Shown: positions 45,853-58,800, counted from the stretch's first letter. The stretch: DNA of 64,000 bases from Gymnopilus junonius (GCA_015501075.1 JADNYJ010000011.1:248001-312000); one strand, 5' to 3'. The notes: generated from the sequence alone by a model not told the origin. Numbers and translations are program-made.

Positions 45853-46240
45853 TAATTTTATTTTCTTTGGGCTTCAGAATTTCTCCTTTCATCCTCTCAG
45901 CAGAAGTAATATTTATATACAAGTCTGTACAATATGAAGCTAATTGTGAATGTGAAGGCGCTGGATGTGAATGTGAACGTGCGGGTGTGAATGTGAACGG
46001 GTGGAGCGGGCGTGAATGTGTCGCATCTGGGGATACCTCATACTGAGGCGGTATTCCGGTTGACGAAGGCGGAACGGCATCACTCCCGTCGGATAAGGCA
46101 TCAGGCATCGTCGGCCCGTTGAGCCAATTTTAGATCGATCATATATTTTTCTACTCTTTTTGGACGTTATCAAGCAGCTCCTTAGGAGTGCTTCTACCTC
46201 CCACCATCGCCCAGTCTTTGTCTGGCCTTATCCTCTTCAC

Positions 46241-48199
46241 ATGGATCATGAAAGCAACAAGTTGCCACTTGGAAAGGGGCTGAACTGGACCTGGACGAGT
46301 CGGACTCAGGGCAAACAGCATGGTTGGCGAAGAAAATGTTGACCTTGGGTGTAGAGTCTAGGGGTGAGTCATAAGCACGAAAATCGCGTATGGGGTCGTT
46401 TACTTACCTAAATTCAATAGGAGTTGCACCTATTCCAGTGGATGAAAGGGTCGGCCATCCATACAGCAAAATATTCTTTGTTTGGTTTTCAATGAATTTC
46501 AATATTTTGTCGTGAGTGTTGACAGCTCAAATTTTAGGTGATTAATCGACACCGGTATTTGTAGGTTCTCCGCGGGCACTCTGGGCCCTATATTTGGGTT
46601 GGATCTTCGAACGTCATGTCTTACCATCCTTTTCTTTAACTTACTATGCTGTTTTCCCCCGGCTTATCTGTAAGTTGTTCGTTGAAGCCTCGAACTATGC
46701 ATCCAACCGCCTTTGAAAGCTCTACGTGGGGACCAAAGTTAGGAATGAGACAGATGATTATCTCTCGTTATTCATTTGGGTATGTTATCTATCTTTTGGT
46801 TAGATTTATTCCCGCTTTGAGAACAAGAATAGATATTACGGGGTCATCGTCCCCTGTATCTTCAACCTGATAGGCATGATTGGTTTCTCCATCCTGAACT
46901 GTATTCTCGGAGGACAAGCGCTTGCCAGTGTATCGAGTGACAATTTGAGCTGGACGTGAGCTGCTTCCTCCGTTCTCTCCGACCTATATTCAGTCGACAA
47001 CGCAGAGTTGGGATCGTGGTGATTGCCGTAGTGTCCCTGTTAGTCTCCTTTTGCGGATACACTGTCCTGAATTGGTGAGCAAAATCCCATCCTTTCTAAG
47101 GCCTTGCCTCATCAGCTCGCAAGGTATGAGCGCTTGGCTTGGATTCCGGTCCTCATCACCTTTATCATTACACTTGGTGTCGGAGGGAAACATCTCTCAA
47201 GCCCGCCACCGATGGCTCCTATTACGGCTTCCGCTGTTCTTAGCTTTGCATCGACGCTAGCAGGATTTTCAATCACGTACTCTGGCATGGCCTCAGACTT
47301 CACGAGCTACTTTCGTCCTAACGTGTCGAGGTTTGTTAATCGTTATCATCAAATGAAATGAAATCACAATAACGCAATGCTTGCACAGTTGGAAGTTATT
47401 TTTCTCGTCTTACTTCGGACTTCTTCTACCCATCGTACGTACAACATGTGATTGCCGTCAATCGAATAGCCTAATCGCCTTCCGATAGGTCACCATTCAA
47501 TGCCTTGGCGCAGCTGTCGTCGTCGCTGCTCCCTATGTTCCCGATTGGGATGTAGGCTACGCGGGCGGGGACGTTGGAGGGCTCCTGGAATCTGTCCTCC
47601 ATCCGGTCGGAAATTTTGGGAAATTCCTCACTGTTTTATTGAGTCTGTCTGTGGCCGGAAATATCGCAGCCACATTTTACTCGATATCCATCAATATTCA
47701 AGTCTTTGTCCCTGCCTTGATGGTCGTACCTCGATATGTTTTCTCGTTTGTTGCAGCGGCTATGTGAGTAATTCTGCCTTCATCTCTTCCTTCATGTCAA
47801 TACCGAATGAACTCCTACTTTAGCGTGGTGCCGATTTCCATCGTCGGTGCACATAGATTCTATACTGCCTTGACCAACTTCCTCGGCCTGATAGGCTACT
47901 GGGCGTCTGCTTATATCGGCATCGTCCTTGTCGAACATTTCATCTTCAGGAAGAATGACCCCGCACGATATGATATGAACGTATGGAATGTGCCACGTCA
48001 TCTTCCATCTGGAATTGCGGCTATTGCGGCTGGTGTACTATCATTTGGACTCGTTATACCTTCCATGGATCAAGTATGGTTTGTGGGACCGATTGCCAAA
48101 ACAACAGGAGATATTGGGTTCGAGCTCGCGTTTGCTGTTAGTGCGATCCTTTATTTGCCCTTCCGTTGGTTGGACATACGGTTGAGAGGATTCATATAA
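46241..48199 (+). CDS. NCS1-family purine/cytosine-type permease, one base missing in exon 1
   Basis: This family carries purines, cytosine or related compounds into the cell with protons across the plasma membrane. Ten exons: 46,241-46,363; 46,421-46,511; 46,565-46,669; 46,720-46,779; 46,833-46,955; 47,006-47,074; 47,124-47,330; 47,389-47,434; 47,489-47,763; 47,824-48,199. Landmarks are GVAPIPVDERV, FFVWFSMNFNILSFSAGTLG, STWGPKLGMRQM, YYGVIVPCIFNLIGMIGFSI, GGQALASVSSDNLSW, SYFGLLLPIVTIQCLGAA, SLSVAGNIAATFYSISINIQ and ARYDMNVWNVPRHLPSGIAA. About a dozen membrane segments are evident. The frame breaks after MDHESNKLPLGKG at the G-run 46,276-46,279. One further G would join it to the following AELDLDESDSGQ stretch, and the exon sum is exactly one base short. 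Corrected length is 491 residues. Substrate not determinable. Confidence 0.9.
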
Positions 48200-48830
48200 T
48201 ATGCGATGAAAGCACGTTGTGGGCCGTTTAGATTATTGCCATTATATCCACTTTCAATCTATATCCATACACATAGAGTAGCACAGAACCAATTCAAAAT
48301 TTACCCTGTGGACACTCCTTCTCGGATAGTCGATGGGTCAGGGCGCTTCTGAAGCGAACGGGCAATGCTATTGTAGTTAAAACTAGAGCAACTTCCTCTG
48401 AGGAAGGAATATGACCATTAATTCTTAGCCTCTTTGAATTGGCATTTCCAGTCGCCGACCCATGTCTCAGGTCCTAGAACTACCAACAATAGGTGCAGAA
48501 TCGTAAAGTAATTCGCACCCAAATATAATACCACTCTAAGGCCTCAGTCAGAAGTTGAAGACGCGAATTGGACTGCGGCTTGCGCCTCCACTACATCAAT
48601 GTAGGCAGCTTTAGGAACTAGAGTAGTCATTGTTGCACTTCTAGTTGCATGAATCATTTGACATGGAAACCCCGCTCATGCGTAGATCCTTGTATCTGTC
48701 AGACTACTGAGGTCGCTGAAAGGTGCATTTCTAGCTCTCCAAGCTTGCCTTCGAGCTCAATAAAATGCCGGTATAAAGGGCTATAAAGGTCCAGTCAAAT
48801 TTCTATCCCTACCTAACTCGCAGCGTCAGA
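48200..48830. promoter_or_regulatory. Intergenic region with twin TATA boxes for the small secreted protein
   Basis: TATAAAG occurs at 48,772-48,778 and 48,782-48,788, about 50 bases before the start codon of the next gene. A C/T-rich stretch lies between the boxes and the start codon. No gene is seen in the rest. Confidence 0.6.
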
Positions 48831-49156
48831 ATGTTCAAACTCTCCATCGTAGTCATAATTGCCGCCTCTCTTGCCCAGATGGCATTTACCGTTCCTCTTC
48901 ACCAAGGTGAACAAACTTGTTAGTATCCGTTTAAATATATGTTTGTACGTGAACTCATCTCCCCTTTAGTAGATCAGAGGGACATGAAAGAAGTCGATTT
49001 TGAAAGGAGCCTCGAACCTATCATCGCGGGTGGGTGCACTTCATCTTATACCCAGTAGCTAATGGTGAAATATTTGCATTGGCAGCCCGGTTTCTTATAG
49101 GACCTGATGAGCACACTGGATTGGCGGGTACTGCTGACCCCTTGGCGTTGCATTAA
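48831..49156 (+). CDS. Small secreted protein, 72 residues
   Basis: Three exons (48,831-48,918; 48,970-49,029; 49,086-49,156) sum to 73 codons with a clean stop. The N-terminus MFKLSIVVIIAASLAQMAF is a typical signal peptide, with likely cleavage shortly after. The mature part of about 50 residues is charged and has no cysteine: it includes QRDMKEVDFERSLEPIIAAR and then GPDEHTGLAGTADPLALH. The second exon has tandem acceptors (TAGTAG, 48,967-48,972), so splicing could add or remove one residue. Two TATA boxes lie upstream. It is too short per exon to appear as a single long open frame. The family is not recognised; possible roles are a secreted effector or a precursor of a small peptide, with no direct evidence for either. 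Confidence 0.7.
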
Positions 49157-49548
49157 AGGAGCTTGGTGCTGGTCTCGGAGACCTTTTGTAGAATGGAACG
49201 TGCATCCCGAAGCCTCGAAAATTTGGTAGTATTCGTTTCCATCACGATGCCAGTTGCCGAAGTCATTTTATTTTTCTTGTCTAGTCGTTTTAGCCATCAT
49301 TTCCATGTAAGATCGGGTTGCGAAAATGAGTAAATTGCTTCGCATACTATTTGCTCTCTTTCTAGAGCAGTTGAAGCGCAACTCCATGCGGTCTAATGTT
49401 CCTCAACTAGTTCCTGCTGCCGTTAAACTATCAGACTGCCAATGCTGATACGTGATGGTCAAGTATAAACACGATTATATTTCTTCGTTATTGATTTCGA
49501 TGCTGCATACCACTTTACCCAACATATACTTCTTTATGCATATATTTT
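49157..49548. other. Intergenic, convergent 3' ends
   Basis: Lies between the ends of the small secreted protein gene and the minus-strand reductase. T-rich, with no open frame of note. Confidence 0.5.
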
Positions 49549-51015
49549 TTATACTGACGGAGTGACAGGCTTAACAGACGGGCGTGGGTCAAGCGGAGCT
49601 GCAGACAAAAGCAAAGCACTGGTGCTGGATCCGTCTCCCTAGAAGGCAATACAAAGACAATCAATGATCACATTATTAAAGCAGACAGTATGGAAACAAC
49701 GCACAATCATGCCATTGGGGAATCCAGGCTTGAAGTCGACGACGCTCTCCAACTGCTTGATGTGCTCGTCTGTTAGGGAGAGCTCCAGGGCTTCGACATT
49801 GGCAAGCAGATGTTCGACTTTACGGCCACCAATAATGGGGAAGACGTAAGGTGCCTTGTGCATCACATAGGCAATCGCAACTAAGGGAAAAAGAGAAGAA
49901 AGCGTTTAGCATCAGAAATACATCTTAAATATATACACCAACCTGATGTGATGTGCTTAGCACCGATCTCCGCAGCGACTTTCTCGAGTGCTTTGGCGAC
50001 AGCTTTCTCCTGGTCGTTGCGTTCCCAGTTAGGATCGATAATGGTGCGTCCTTTCTCTCCTGTCTGGCGCCTCCTCTCTTCTTCCTCGTCCGTCCGAATC
50101 TTTCCTCCAGCCAGAACATTCCAAGGAGCAAGAGCCAGACCTTCCGATTTCGCCATCGGAATAATATCACGCTCAAAGGAACGCTCCAGGATATTCCAGG
50201 CACCTTGGTAGATGACGAAGGGAGTAAGAGCATGGTCACGAGCATATTGATTGGCTTTGGCGACGATCCAAGCAGGCGTATCAGAAACTCCCTAGATCGG
50301 AGAGTGTCGTGAGTAAAGGTTCTCATAGAGAAGGCGAAAAGGAGGTAGCCCTACCAGGTATAGTACCTTGCCTTGGAGGATGAGGGTATGCAATGCCCTC
50401 ATGACCTCCTCGACACTGGTTTCCCAGTCCCACCAGTGGACATAGAGAAGGTCGATGTAACTCGTACGAAGCTTCTTCAACGAGGCTTCAACAGAGATGT
50501 GGAGAGACTTGATGCTGTTCCCGGTGTAGTGTACCTTTTGTGCGATGTTGTTGTTTCCGCGCTTGAAATTGCTGGTGTACTACACAGCCAAATGAGTTCA
50601 GAATTATTTGTTCGTGATTCGCAAGATAAATGAACACAGACCTTAGTGGCGATGAACAGTTGGTCACGAATTCCTCTCTTCTCTGCCCACTCGCCGATGA
50701 ACAATTCGGAGGTCTCGTCCTGGCTGTGCGAATGAGCGTGATAAGCTAGAGGTGGGAACATGTTTTGAAAAAGGGTGCTTACTAGTTATTTGCGGTGTCA
50801 ATAAAGTTGCCACCGTTATCAAAGTAGGCATCTAGGAGCTTGAAGCTGGACTCTTTGTCCATGCTACCCATACCGATTTCAGCCCATTTATCGCCTATGC
50901 TCATCGCCCCAAGCTGTAACGGCGATACATGGACGCCAGCGATAGGAGACAGTACACGGTAGCGGCCGAGTCCTGTTTTAGGGGGAGGTGCTGGAGTCCA
51001 GAACGAAGAAGACAT
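49549..51015 (-). CDS. Aldo/keto reductase, norsolorinic-acid-reductase / aryl-alcohol-dehydrogenase-like (copy 1)
   Basis: An NADPH-dependent reductase of aldehydes or ketones in the cytosol; the natural substrate cannot be told. On the minus strand the protein starts [20 protein letters not shown]. It shows [37 protein letters not shown] (catalytic Asp and Tyr, the Tyr codon split by an intron), DQLFIATK (Lys), [12 protein letters not shown] (His), [30 protein letters not shown] and [14 protein letters not shown]. The whole catalytic tetrad is present. The last short exon ([10 protein letters not shown]...) ends at 49,549. A TATA box (TATAAAA on the minus strand, near 51,100) lies about 80 bases upstream of the start. 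It is arranged head to head with a close paralogue. Intact. Confidence 0.9.
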
Positions 51016-52264
51016 TTTTTGAGTACGAGTTTGGGTTGGCTATTGCAGTGAAGTGAAAGAGAAGAGAATGATTTGGTCCTCAACGCAAGAGTTGGCTTTT
51101 ATAGGTACTACTTGGGTACTACTTTCTCTCGGTGAGTAAGCAATAGTTCCTGCCGAGCGTGAACGTCATGTTGTATTGGCCGCCATCTTTGGAACATTTT
51201 TTTTAGTCGAAATATACGCAATTTGAAATGACTAACACATCTGTTATCGTGCACAATCTGTTTCTACACGTGTCATTGCGAGAACTGAATCCGCCACGGT
51301 GGGAGCCAAGTGGGAATGTGCAAGTGGCACGGCCACCCTTGACATAGAACCAAAGGTTAAAGGTATTCGACTCTGGCGTTCAAAAAGAAGAGGTCCAGCA
51401 CCCTAAATTCCAATTAGGAATCGGGATGCGTTGATGATAGGCGGCGGCTCAGCTAACGCGACGATGAGCGAGAGAAGAAAATCAAGTCATCGGAGTCCGC
51501 CAGCGCGACTCTGTCAGCCTTAGTTGAGCCCAACTCGATTCTCTCATTGGTCACAACTATCAAATTGGCGTGTTTGTTTGCCTTCGATTGGCTCTACAGT
51601 CTAGGAGTTACTATCACGTCATACATGTGTAGTGCAAGCCAGTTTTGTTGCAGTTTTGAGCTAGTTCTGAGTTCACCCGAGTGTATGACTATCATTGTCA
51701 AGGAAATGAAGTCCACCATTCTTCAGCCAGTGTGCTTTATACGCTCCAAACTAGAACTGAATCCATCAGCATCTACCACTTTCTCCACTTTTACAGTTTT
51801 ACTTTTTGTTTACTTTGATCCCAAATTTCGTTGATGTGCTTACTAATCGAATTCGATAACTTCGAGTCAATTCGGGACCGCCGTCTAAGTAGGACCAGTG
51901 CAAGGCCAAAAAACGCTTCTCTCTATTTATCGTTGTCGGCAAGCACACGTAGTCGTTCTGCCGCTGCACATCCAGTTGATTTCATTCGCCATTCAGCTCA
52001 ACTTTGGTCAGCTTTTCAGGCATGACCTCAATCAAATTTCTTCTGCAAGTTGAAAATGCCCTCAGCCAATAATGGCTCACGGCAGTCAGAAGTCAAGCTA
52101 GCCTAACCGACTCCTACGTTGGATTATCTGAACTCCGTTCAAGCAAGTTATGAATAGGCCTATGATCGAAGTGAGTACGATGTCTAAGAAGATGTTTATG
52201 GATAATTACGTTGAACCAACTGACACCTGGTTTACATCTTCTACAAGGATCATTACCTGTTGGC
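51016..52264. promoter_or_regulatory. Shared 1.25-kb intergenic region between divergent reductase genes
   Basis: The two paralogous reductases are transcribed away from each other from this region. A TATA box for the minus-strand gene is near 51,095-51,104. ATTGG motifs (CCAAT in the other orientation) occur at 51,176-51,180 and 51,546-51,550, and a run of T at 51,198. No clear TATA was seen close to the plus-strand start. No gene inside. Confidence 0.5.
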
Positions 52265-53771
52265 ATGCCTTTCTTCGAGCCTGCACCTCCTCCTAAGCAC
52301 CCTCTCGGCCTCTATCGCGTCCTTGCCCCACGAGCTGGTGTTCATGTCTCACCGCTGGCTCTTGGAGCGATGAGCATTGGAGACAAGTGGGCTGATGTTG
52401 GTATGGGCAGTATGAACAAGGAGTCCAGTTTCAAGCTTCTGGACGCCTACTTTGATCATGGCGGGAACTTCATTGATACCGCCAGCAACTAGTAAGGGTC
52501 TACGAAGTGTTAATATACAGCTTTATTCATACTTTTTTGTAGCCAAGACGAGAGTTCCGAGCTCTTCATCGGTGAATGGGCGGAGAAGAGAGGAATTCGC
52601 GACCAGCTTTTCATCGCTACAAAGGTTCGTGGTTATCGCTTACTATTGATGATATATACGCTCAATTTTCCTATCTGCAGTATACTTCGTGTTACAAAAT
52701 GCGTGATCCAAGCATTCAGCAGAAGGTCCATTTCGTAGGAAACAACGCCAAATCCATGCATATTTCTGTCGAAGCATCCCTGAAGAAACTACGAACAACA
52801 TACATCGACTTGCTGTACCTCCACTGGTGGGACTGGCACACCAGTGTTGAGGAAGTGATGCAAGCCTTGCATACTCTCGTCCTTCAGGGGAAGGTTTTAT
52901 ATCTTGTAAGCTCGTTTTTTTTTTTGGCTTGATAGGCTTTGATCTCATTGAGATGTTTCACAGGGCGTTTCGGATACGCCTGCTTGGGTTGTTTCCAAAG
53001 CCAATCAGTACGCCCGTGATAATGCCCTCACCCCATTTATCATATATCAAGGCGCATGGAATGTAATGGATCGCTCTTTTGAGCGTGATATCATTCCTAT
53101 GGCCAAATCTGAAGGTATCTTCGTATATCCTTTCTAATATCCAAATAGTGGCTGAATTTGAACTTGCGTTAGGTTTGGCCATTGCACCCTGGAACGTCCT
53201 CGCCGCTGGAAAGATTCGCACAGACGAAGAGGAAGAAAGACGTCGACAGGCTGGAGAGAAGGGCCGGACGCTGAATGACCCCAATTGGGAACGTAATGAG
53301 AAGGAAAAGAAAGTCTGCAAAGCGCTCGAGAAGGTTGCGGCTGAGGTTGGTACCAAGTATATTACTGCAGGTACGCCTTTTTCATGGCTCTTCTTTTCAC
53401 GACCTTCATCGTCACTGACGCTTGGCTGGCCCTCATTAGTTGCTATTGCCTATGTCATGCAGAAGACGGCCTATGTTTTCCCGATCATTGGCGGTCGCAA
53501 AGTGGAACATCTGCTGGCCAATGCCGAGGCTTTGAAGATTTCTTTATCGGACGAGCAAATTAAACACCTGGACAGTATTGTTGACTTTGATCCTGGATTC
53601 CCTACTTGGATGATCGTGCGTTCCTTTGATGATTAGTTTCTATAAATCTTTCCACTCATTCGTTCTGTATTCAAGGGTGATGGAACTGAGCCTAGCGTTT
53701 TCCTTTCTTGTGCAGCGGCTTTCGCTCCAACTCCTGTTGCTAGGCCAATTCGTCCCGATGGTAAACATTAG
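52265..53771 (+). CDS. Aldo/keto reductase, norsolorinic-acid-reductase / aryl-alcohol-dehydrogenase-like (copy 2)
   Basis: Seven exons (52,265-52,491; 52,543-52,624; 52,681-52,905; 52,964-53,114; 53,173-53,370; 53,440-53,615; 53,676-53,771) sum to 385 codons, a 384-residue protein. It is a close paralogue of the minus-strand gene, with the same intron positions where checked. Catalytic residues: Asp in GNFIDTASN, Tyr created across the first intron (TA|C, before [12 protein letters not shown]), Lys in FIATK, His in LYLHWWDW. An upstream in-frame ATG at 52,211 exists, but [15 protein letters not shown] matches the start of copy 1 better. Head-to-head duplication suggests that the pair arose by an inverted duplication, perhaps with shared regulation. 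Substrate unknown. Confidence 0.92.
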
Positions 53772-55859
53772 TAGGTGTCACTAGGTGAATGTGGATTGTA
53801 GGGTCCCGAATTAAAAATCGTTTTGAAATTAATTTGCATGTACGTGTTGACCAGACCATGGTATACGATCAAGGTCGAGACTTGTAGACCCGAAAGATCT
53901 TTTGTTCCATATTGTCCCTTCAATATCAGGCGCTCCAGTACCTCCTTCAGCAGTGTCCAGTCATGGACGACCCCATAAAATCGATCCGTCAACACTTAAC
54001 ATTATCCGACCACCTCATATAACTCGGAAACGCTATCGATATCTGGTATCAATTTGCAGACCAGAACGTTGGAAAAGTGGGGGCTCCTGCGCAACTTGCG
54101 GACATTCAAATCAGACCTATGCCAGCCGGCGCGGCAGCGCATTTCTCATCAACTCTTTGCCAGCGCTTGGACCCAGGACATTGTTGAAATTCGTAAATAA
54201 ATAAATAGCGAGGATTGTGATACTTTTGCCCCCAGGATTTTATGTCTAAAGAAATGGTTATGACTTTAATTACCTTGGTCCTTGGGACGAACATCCTGTC
54301 GGAGATCGAACTTCTGATGATCTGATTAGGGTCGAACTCCGCCAGCTGGCATTGATCATCATCATCTGTCTGCCGTCTGCTTCACTTTCACTAGGAGCCC
54401 ATCTCTTCACATCAGACTATGTGCTTGTAAACGGATGTTCGTCAGTGGCTGCTAGATTCTGTTGTACATTGTAGGGTTCGTTGCCAGGCGCATATTCCCA
54501 ACTCTTCGTCTGAGAACACTCATCAGCTAGATCAATGTGCAGGGCTGCCACCGACCCGCTTTGAGAATCCAGCACCAACAACCTTGGTACCGTAATACTC
54601 TCTAATGGATTCTTTGGACGAGTGGCGCTCAACGAAGCATACTAGATATAAGACAGATTAACCAACATCTACCAGGCGAGCCGACATTTTTTCCAGATTA
54701 ACATCCCGTGTTATACCCAGTCTTGTTGTACGTGCTGAAGATTGTCGACCAATCCTCGGGTACATCATTGATATATTTTGTTACCTCCAGTTGTCCAGCA
54801 TTGGTGTAGAAGTTCAGGCCTCAATGAACGTCATATGCCGCGGCATGATGAGAATGCGTGTCTCCGTTTATTGACGCTCACCAGTCCGTAATGGTAGTCA
54901 ACATCATTTTCCTTACTTTCCGACTGACATCACTGTCTTTAGCAAACATCCATTACAGTCTTCTGGTGGACCTCTTCCTTTATGCGGGACAGTTGAGCAA
55001 CATCTTAACGCCCTTCTCTAGCGATATCGGGATCATGAGCTTCTATCGAGCGAGATCAGACTAATTTGCGTCTGCCAGTTTCTCACCTGCAGCCTTGTAG
55101 AGGTTGAAGACTCACGATTATCGGTATGTAGTCTATCGATACTGACTCCAAGGGCTATAATCTACTGGAGCGAAAGTTTCAGAAGGATGTTCATCCAATG
55201 TGCCCTCTTGTGATCTGGGGTATAATCTCTATACGCCCAGTAGGTAGCTCTGCTCTTGATTTGATTACGGTGTACAAGTTCTGCAGTTGGCCGTCGTGTG
55301 AAAGGTTTTAATCTTGCTCTAGCTGAAGTCCCCTCAATGCCATGAATCGAACTGTGCTTTGTCAGTAATGATCTCCGAGCCAGCGGGAGTCACGCTGGGG
55401 AAACGCCGGAGCCTCTGTCTACAGGATACTATTAGACGAAAGGTATGTTCCCATGATGCATGACAGGATACCAAAATCACAATCTCAGATTGAGTAACTC
55501 GCTGACAGGTTCTGTGAGGCACCTTCTGAACAATAGGTTGAATGGAGTGGTACTCTGTTTGGCTCCCCAATGCAAGACAGCTATTTTAGCCCAGTCGGTA
55601 TTGCAGAATTTAACCTCCAACAGAATGTTTGCATCATTTATCACAGAATGGTTCTGACTTCTGTTCTTGGGACTCAGACAGATGCCCAGTTGCAACGAAG
55701 AAAATCACTACATTTACAATTTTGTCTGCATGTAATCTACTGTGGATTCTGTCAAGTGGTGTAGTGAACTCTTTTCTGTTCTTCTGGGCATAAATCGTAG
55801 GACCAAGGACTGGTGATAGTAAAGTAAGGTATGATGACGAAAAAATACAAGTGAATGAA
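53772..55859. other. Intergenic, no gene recognised
   Basis: Short open frames on both strands only, such as 54,632-54,417 on the minus strand, without recognisable family features or convincing splice partners. Confidence 0.45.
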
Positions 55860-58800
55860 CTTCGCGACTATTCGACATTCAACAGCATCCAACCGGTCCA
55901 ACTCAAAAATAGACGCAAAGTGAATAATTCTAGGAGGAGGAATGGAAGAATTTCCTCAAATTATAAGCCCAGGGTTTTCAATTGGCAGTCTATCTCGCAC
56001 CACCACTTTCGCAACACTACAAGAATGTCCGAACGGGCTATATGGCGAGAATTAATTAAGCGAAATGAAATCCCTGAGGCCTGAATTGTGGAAGAATCAA
56101 GAAAAAAAAACCGTCCAAAATTTGGCATCCGCCAGAGCAGCAACCCAGCAACTTGTGTATGATGGAGCAAGCCCATGGACTTCCAAATTTCCCTCTATCT
56201 CGCCCCACCACATTCACAGCACTATAAGTGAACCTGAACGGGAATGGACTATGGCGAGATGATCAGATAATTTAAAAATCTCTGGGCGCGTCATTTCAGG
56301 GAGTGACCGAGGATCAGATAATGTTTGAAAATAAAGGACCAGTTAAGCAAGGAAGGGATCTCCAACACCATTTCCCAGTGATAGGGAAAAAGCAAGTGCA
56401 ATAAGAAGAGCGCATGAGTCCCACGATTCCAACGCCTCTGAACCCAACCGTCTCAGCCCGGCTTCAAGCTTCGAGTCCTTCCAAATCTGTCGGCTCGTAG
56501 TCGGGCGCTATCAAATTTACTACAGGGCGGGAAATCGAGGTTTAGAGCCTCTCAGCAGTGATCGAAGCACACAATCGAAAGAAAGAAAATGAAAAATAAA
56601 ATGCACCGTAACGCGTATACCTCCAACGTGCGACGTCCATCCGAATCAACGGTGCCAAGAGAAATTTTTGCGATCTGCAGCCTAGGCACACAGATGTACC
56701 TCAATTCCAACCTTCAACGAAGCACCTGAGCCATGTCCAACCGGCTTCTGGCCATTGGTGTCTGCAGCTGCAACCAAATTCAAGTCCTATACTCAGTCAG
56801 CGGCTTATGCCCAGGCGAAAATTCCTCCTCCGCAGAAACAATCGAGGCTCCAGGTCAAAAACCTGGCAGCGACAATAGATATATGCCATTGAAAGAACGA
56901 GGAAGAAATTTGAAGCATACCATATCATACAGCAACGAGCACAGGGTCCAGCTAAAGGCGGATACACGGCCCTCACTATGCTGAAGACCGCCAGCCCAGC
57001 TTAATCATGAACAAGTATGCTGATCATCGCCAACACTAACTGGGTCCGATTAAATGTGAACTGGACGCGCAGTGGTGGATGTGACGAGTAGCAGATGAGC
57101 TTCAGATATGCTGGGCGAAGATCAGGACGGCAGAGAGGTGATATACGGCATCTGCTGAACCAAGAACGAGCCTCCTAATGTATTTAAGAAAAAGGCTATG
57201 TACCGTGGTCCGTAACACGTCCAAATTTTCAAGGTAGGGTTTGAAGCATATAGCAATTGAAAAACTGCGTTGAAGACTTAATGGTGGGACAGACAGCGCG
57301 ACGACGAAATTAACTATATGAATTAACAAATCATTACCAGTCGAACATGAATTCTTCAAAAAGGGTACGCACAGAGAGCAGAGTATGAAATGACGAAGGT
57401 ACCGTTGTGGCCCACCTATTGGCAAACGTGAGTATAAACCTTCAATGAGGGTGGGGTGGGACAGACCTTTTTTCATAAGATTGATATAGAGCATCGTCGA
57501 CTCTGTATCAAGGGATGTGAGTTGCCTGGTAAGAGAAAAAAAGCGATAGAATCTTACCCATCCTATGCGACTCCTAATGCACCGATATTTGGAAGAAGGC
57601 AGAGAAGACACTGGAAACCTGAGGAGTTCGAGCACCCATTATATACCCTTCAGAACGGTATTGTGGACCGACCTTCGCGGCCAAAGTCGGCGGAGGGCTT
57701 TCGATTTTCTCATGAATTTCAACGACTCATGCCTAACAAATTTCCTGCAAACTTTATTCCATGACACGCAATCTACACCTGTGCAGAAACTGAACCGAAT
57801 GGACGTGGTTCGCTTTTTTTTCATGGTCTTTCATTGGCTCCTTATTCAATGATCGAGATGAGGACCTAGTTCGGACCTCACGTTAGACACATGGCGCCTG
57901 CACGCCTGCGCATCAGTCCCTGGCAACCCTGACAAGCTTTACTGAATCGGGTAAGAAGCTGGTCACCGGGGATAAGTCTTGCTATGGTATTTGGCGTACA
58001 TCCACTGCATTTTCACCCACATTTTCGTTTTGGCATCTAGGCCCCCTAAGGCCCAAGGCCTCATGATTACATGCATTATTTTTCTCATACACGTGTAGTT
58101 GCAAATTTTATTGGTTCATTAGATGGGTAGATGATGGACAGGCTATTTGACCTAACGGTGCGACAGTGACAAAGTCGATTGATGAATTATTTTCGCGATC
58201 CGTGTCTTCAGGAATAAATTGGATTCGATGTTCTTCCATTTCTTTCTCCTAGGTCAGTTGAAATCTACCCGATTAATCAGAGAACTTGAGCAAGCACCTG
58301 AACACTCGTTTGAGGGTCCCTCTTCTGGCCTCTGAATCTACACAGTTTTTAATTCACTGCATTTAAATATCACGACCAGGACGATCGCCGATCGGTGCTT
58401 CCACTGTACCACAGCTACGAGGACACGTCCCACACCATCAAAAAAAAGTATAAGGCTTTTGCGGCACTTTTAGAACCCACAAGGTATCGTTTGACGATCG
58501 TTAAATCCGTGCTAATCTTAATCAACCAATTCCGATGGCAACGGTGGAATACTTCGGAGAAGATACAGTTGAGCAGTGAACAAATAACGAAGTTAAGATA
58601 TAGTTTCAGGTACATGAAATGGTTAGCGATCCAAATCTGATTACGACCTAATTATAGAATGCCAATACAAGGGTCCATAGCACCCTATAAGACGAACGCG
58701 GAAGCCCCGCCGAAGGACCAAAAAGAAAACCAATCGCCCTACTCCGCCCATGATCTCCTAATGATTCCGATAGAATAAACCACGTTGGAAATTGGACCCT

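Larger units (their letters stand above)
42402..46025. mobile_element. Larger element with inverted ends, carrying a truncated transposase-family gene
   Basis: The block 42,402-42,456 recurs inverted at 45,971-46,025. The first 26 bases (starting GCGACACATTCACGCCCGCT) are identical and the next 29 nearly so. Weaker similarity extends about 20 bases further out on both sides, so the true ends lie a little outside these coordinates and no target duplication could be fixed. Inside both ends are arrays of TTCACA / GTGAATGTGAAC motifs (42,430-42,535 and 45,945-45,995), as expected for transposase-binding subterminal repeats. It encloses the gene at 42,772-45,070, a tRNA-like sequence and a nested MITE. 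The gene content suggests a Mutator-like element, which is tentative. Confidence 0.65.

Noticed and set aside
57102..57635. Minus-strand 177-codon frame with hydrophobic stretches, first taken for a membrane protein
   Set aside because: It lies within copy C of the long repeat and is not open at the matching place in copy A.
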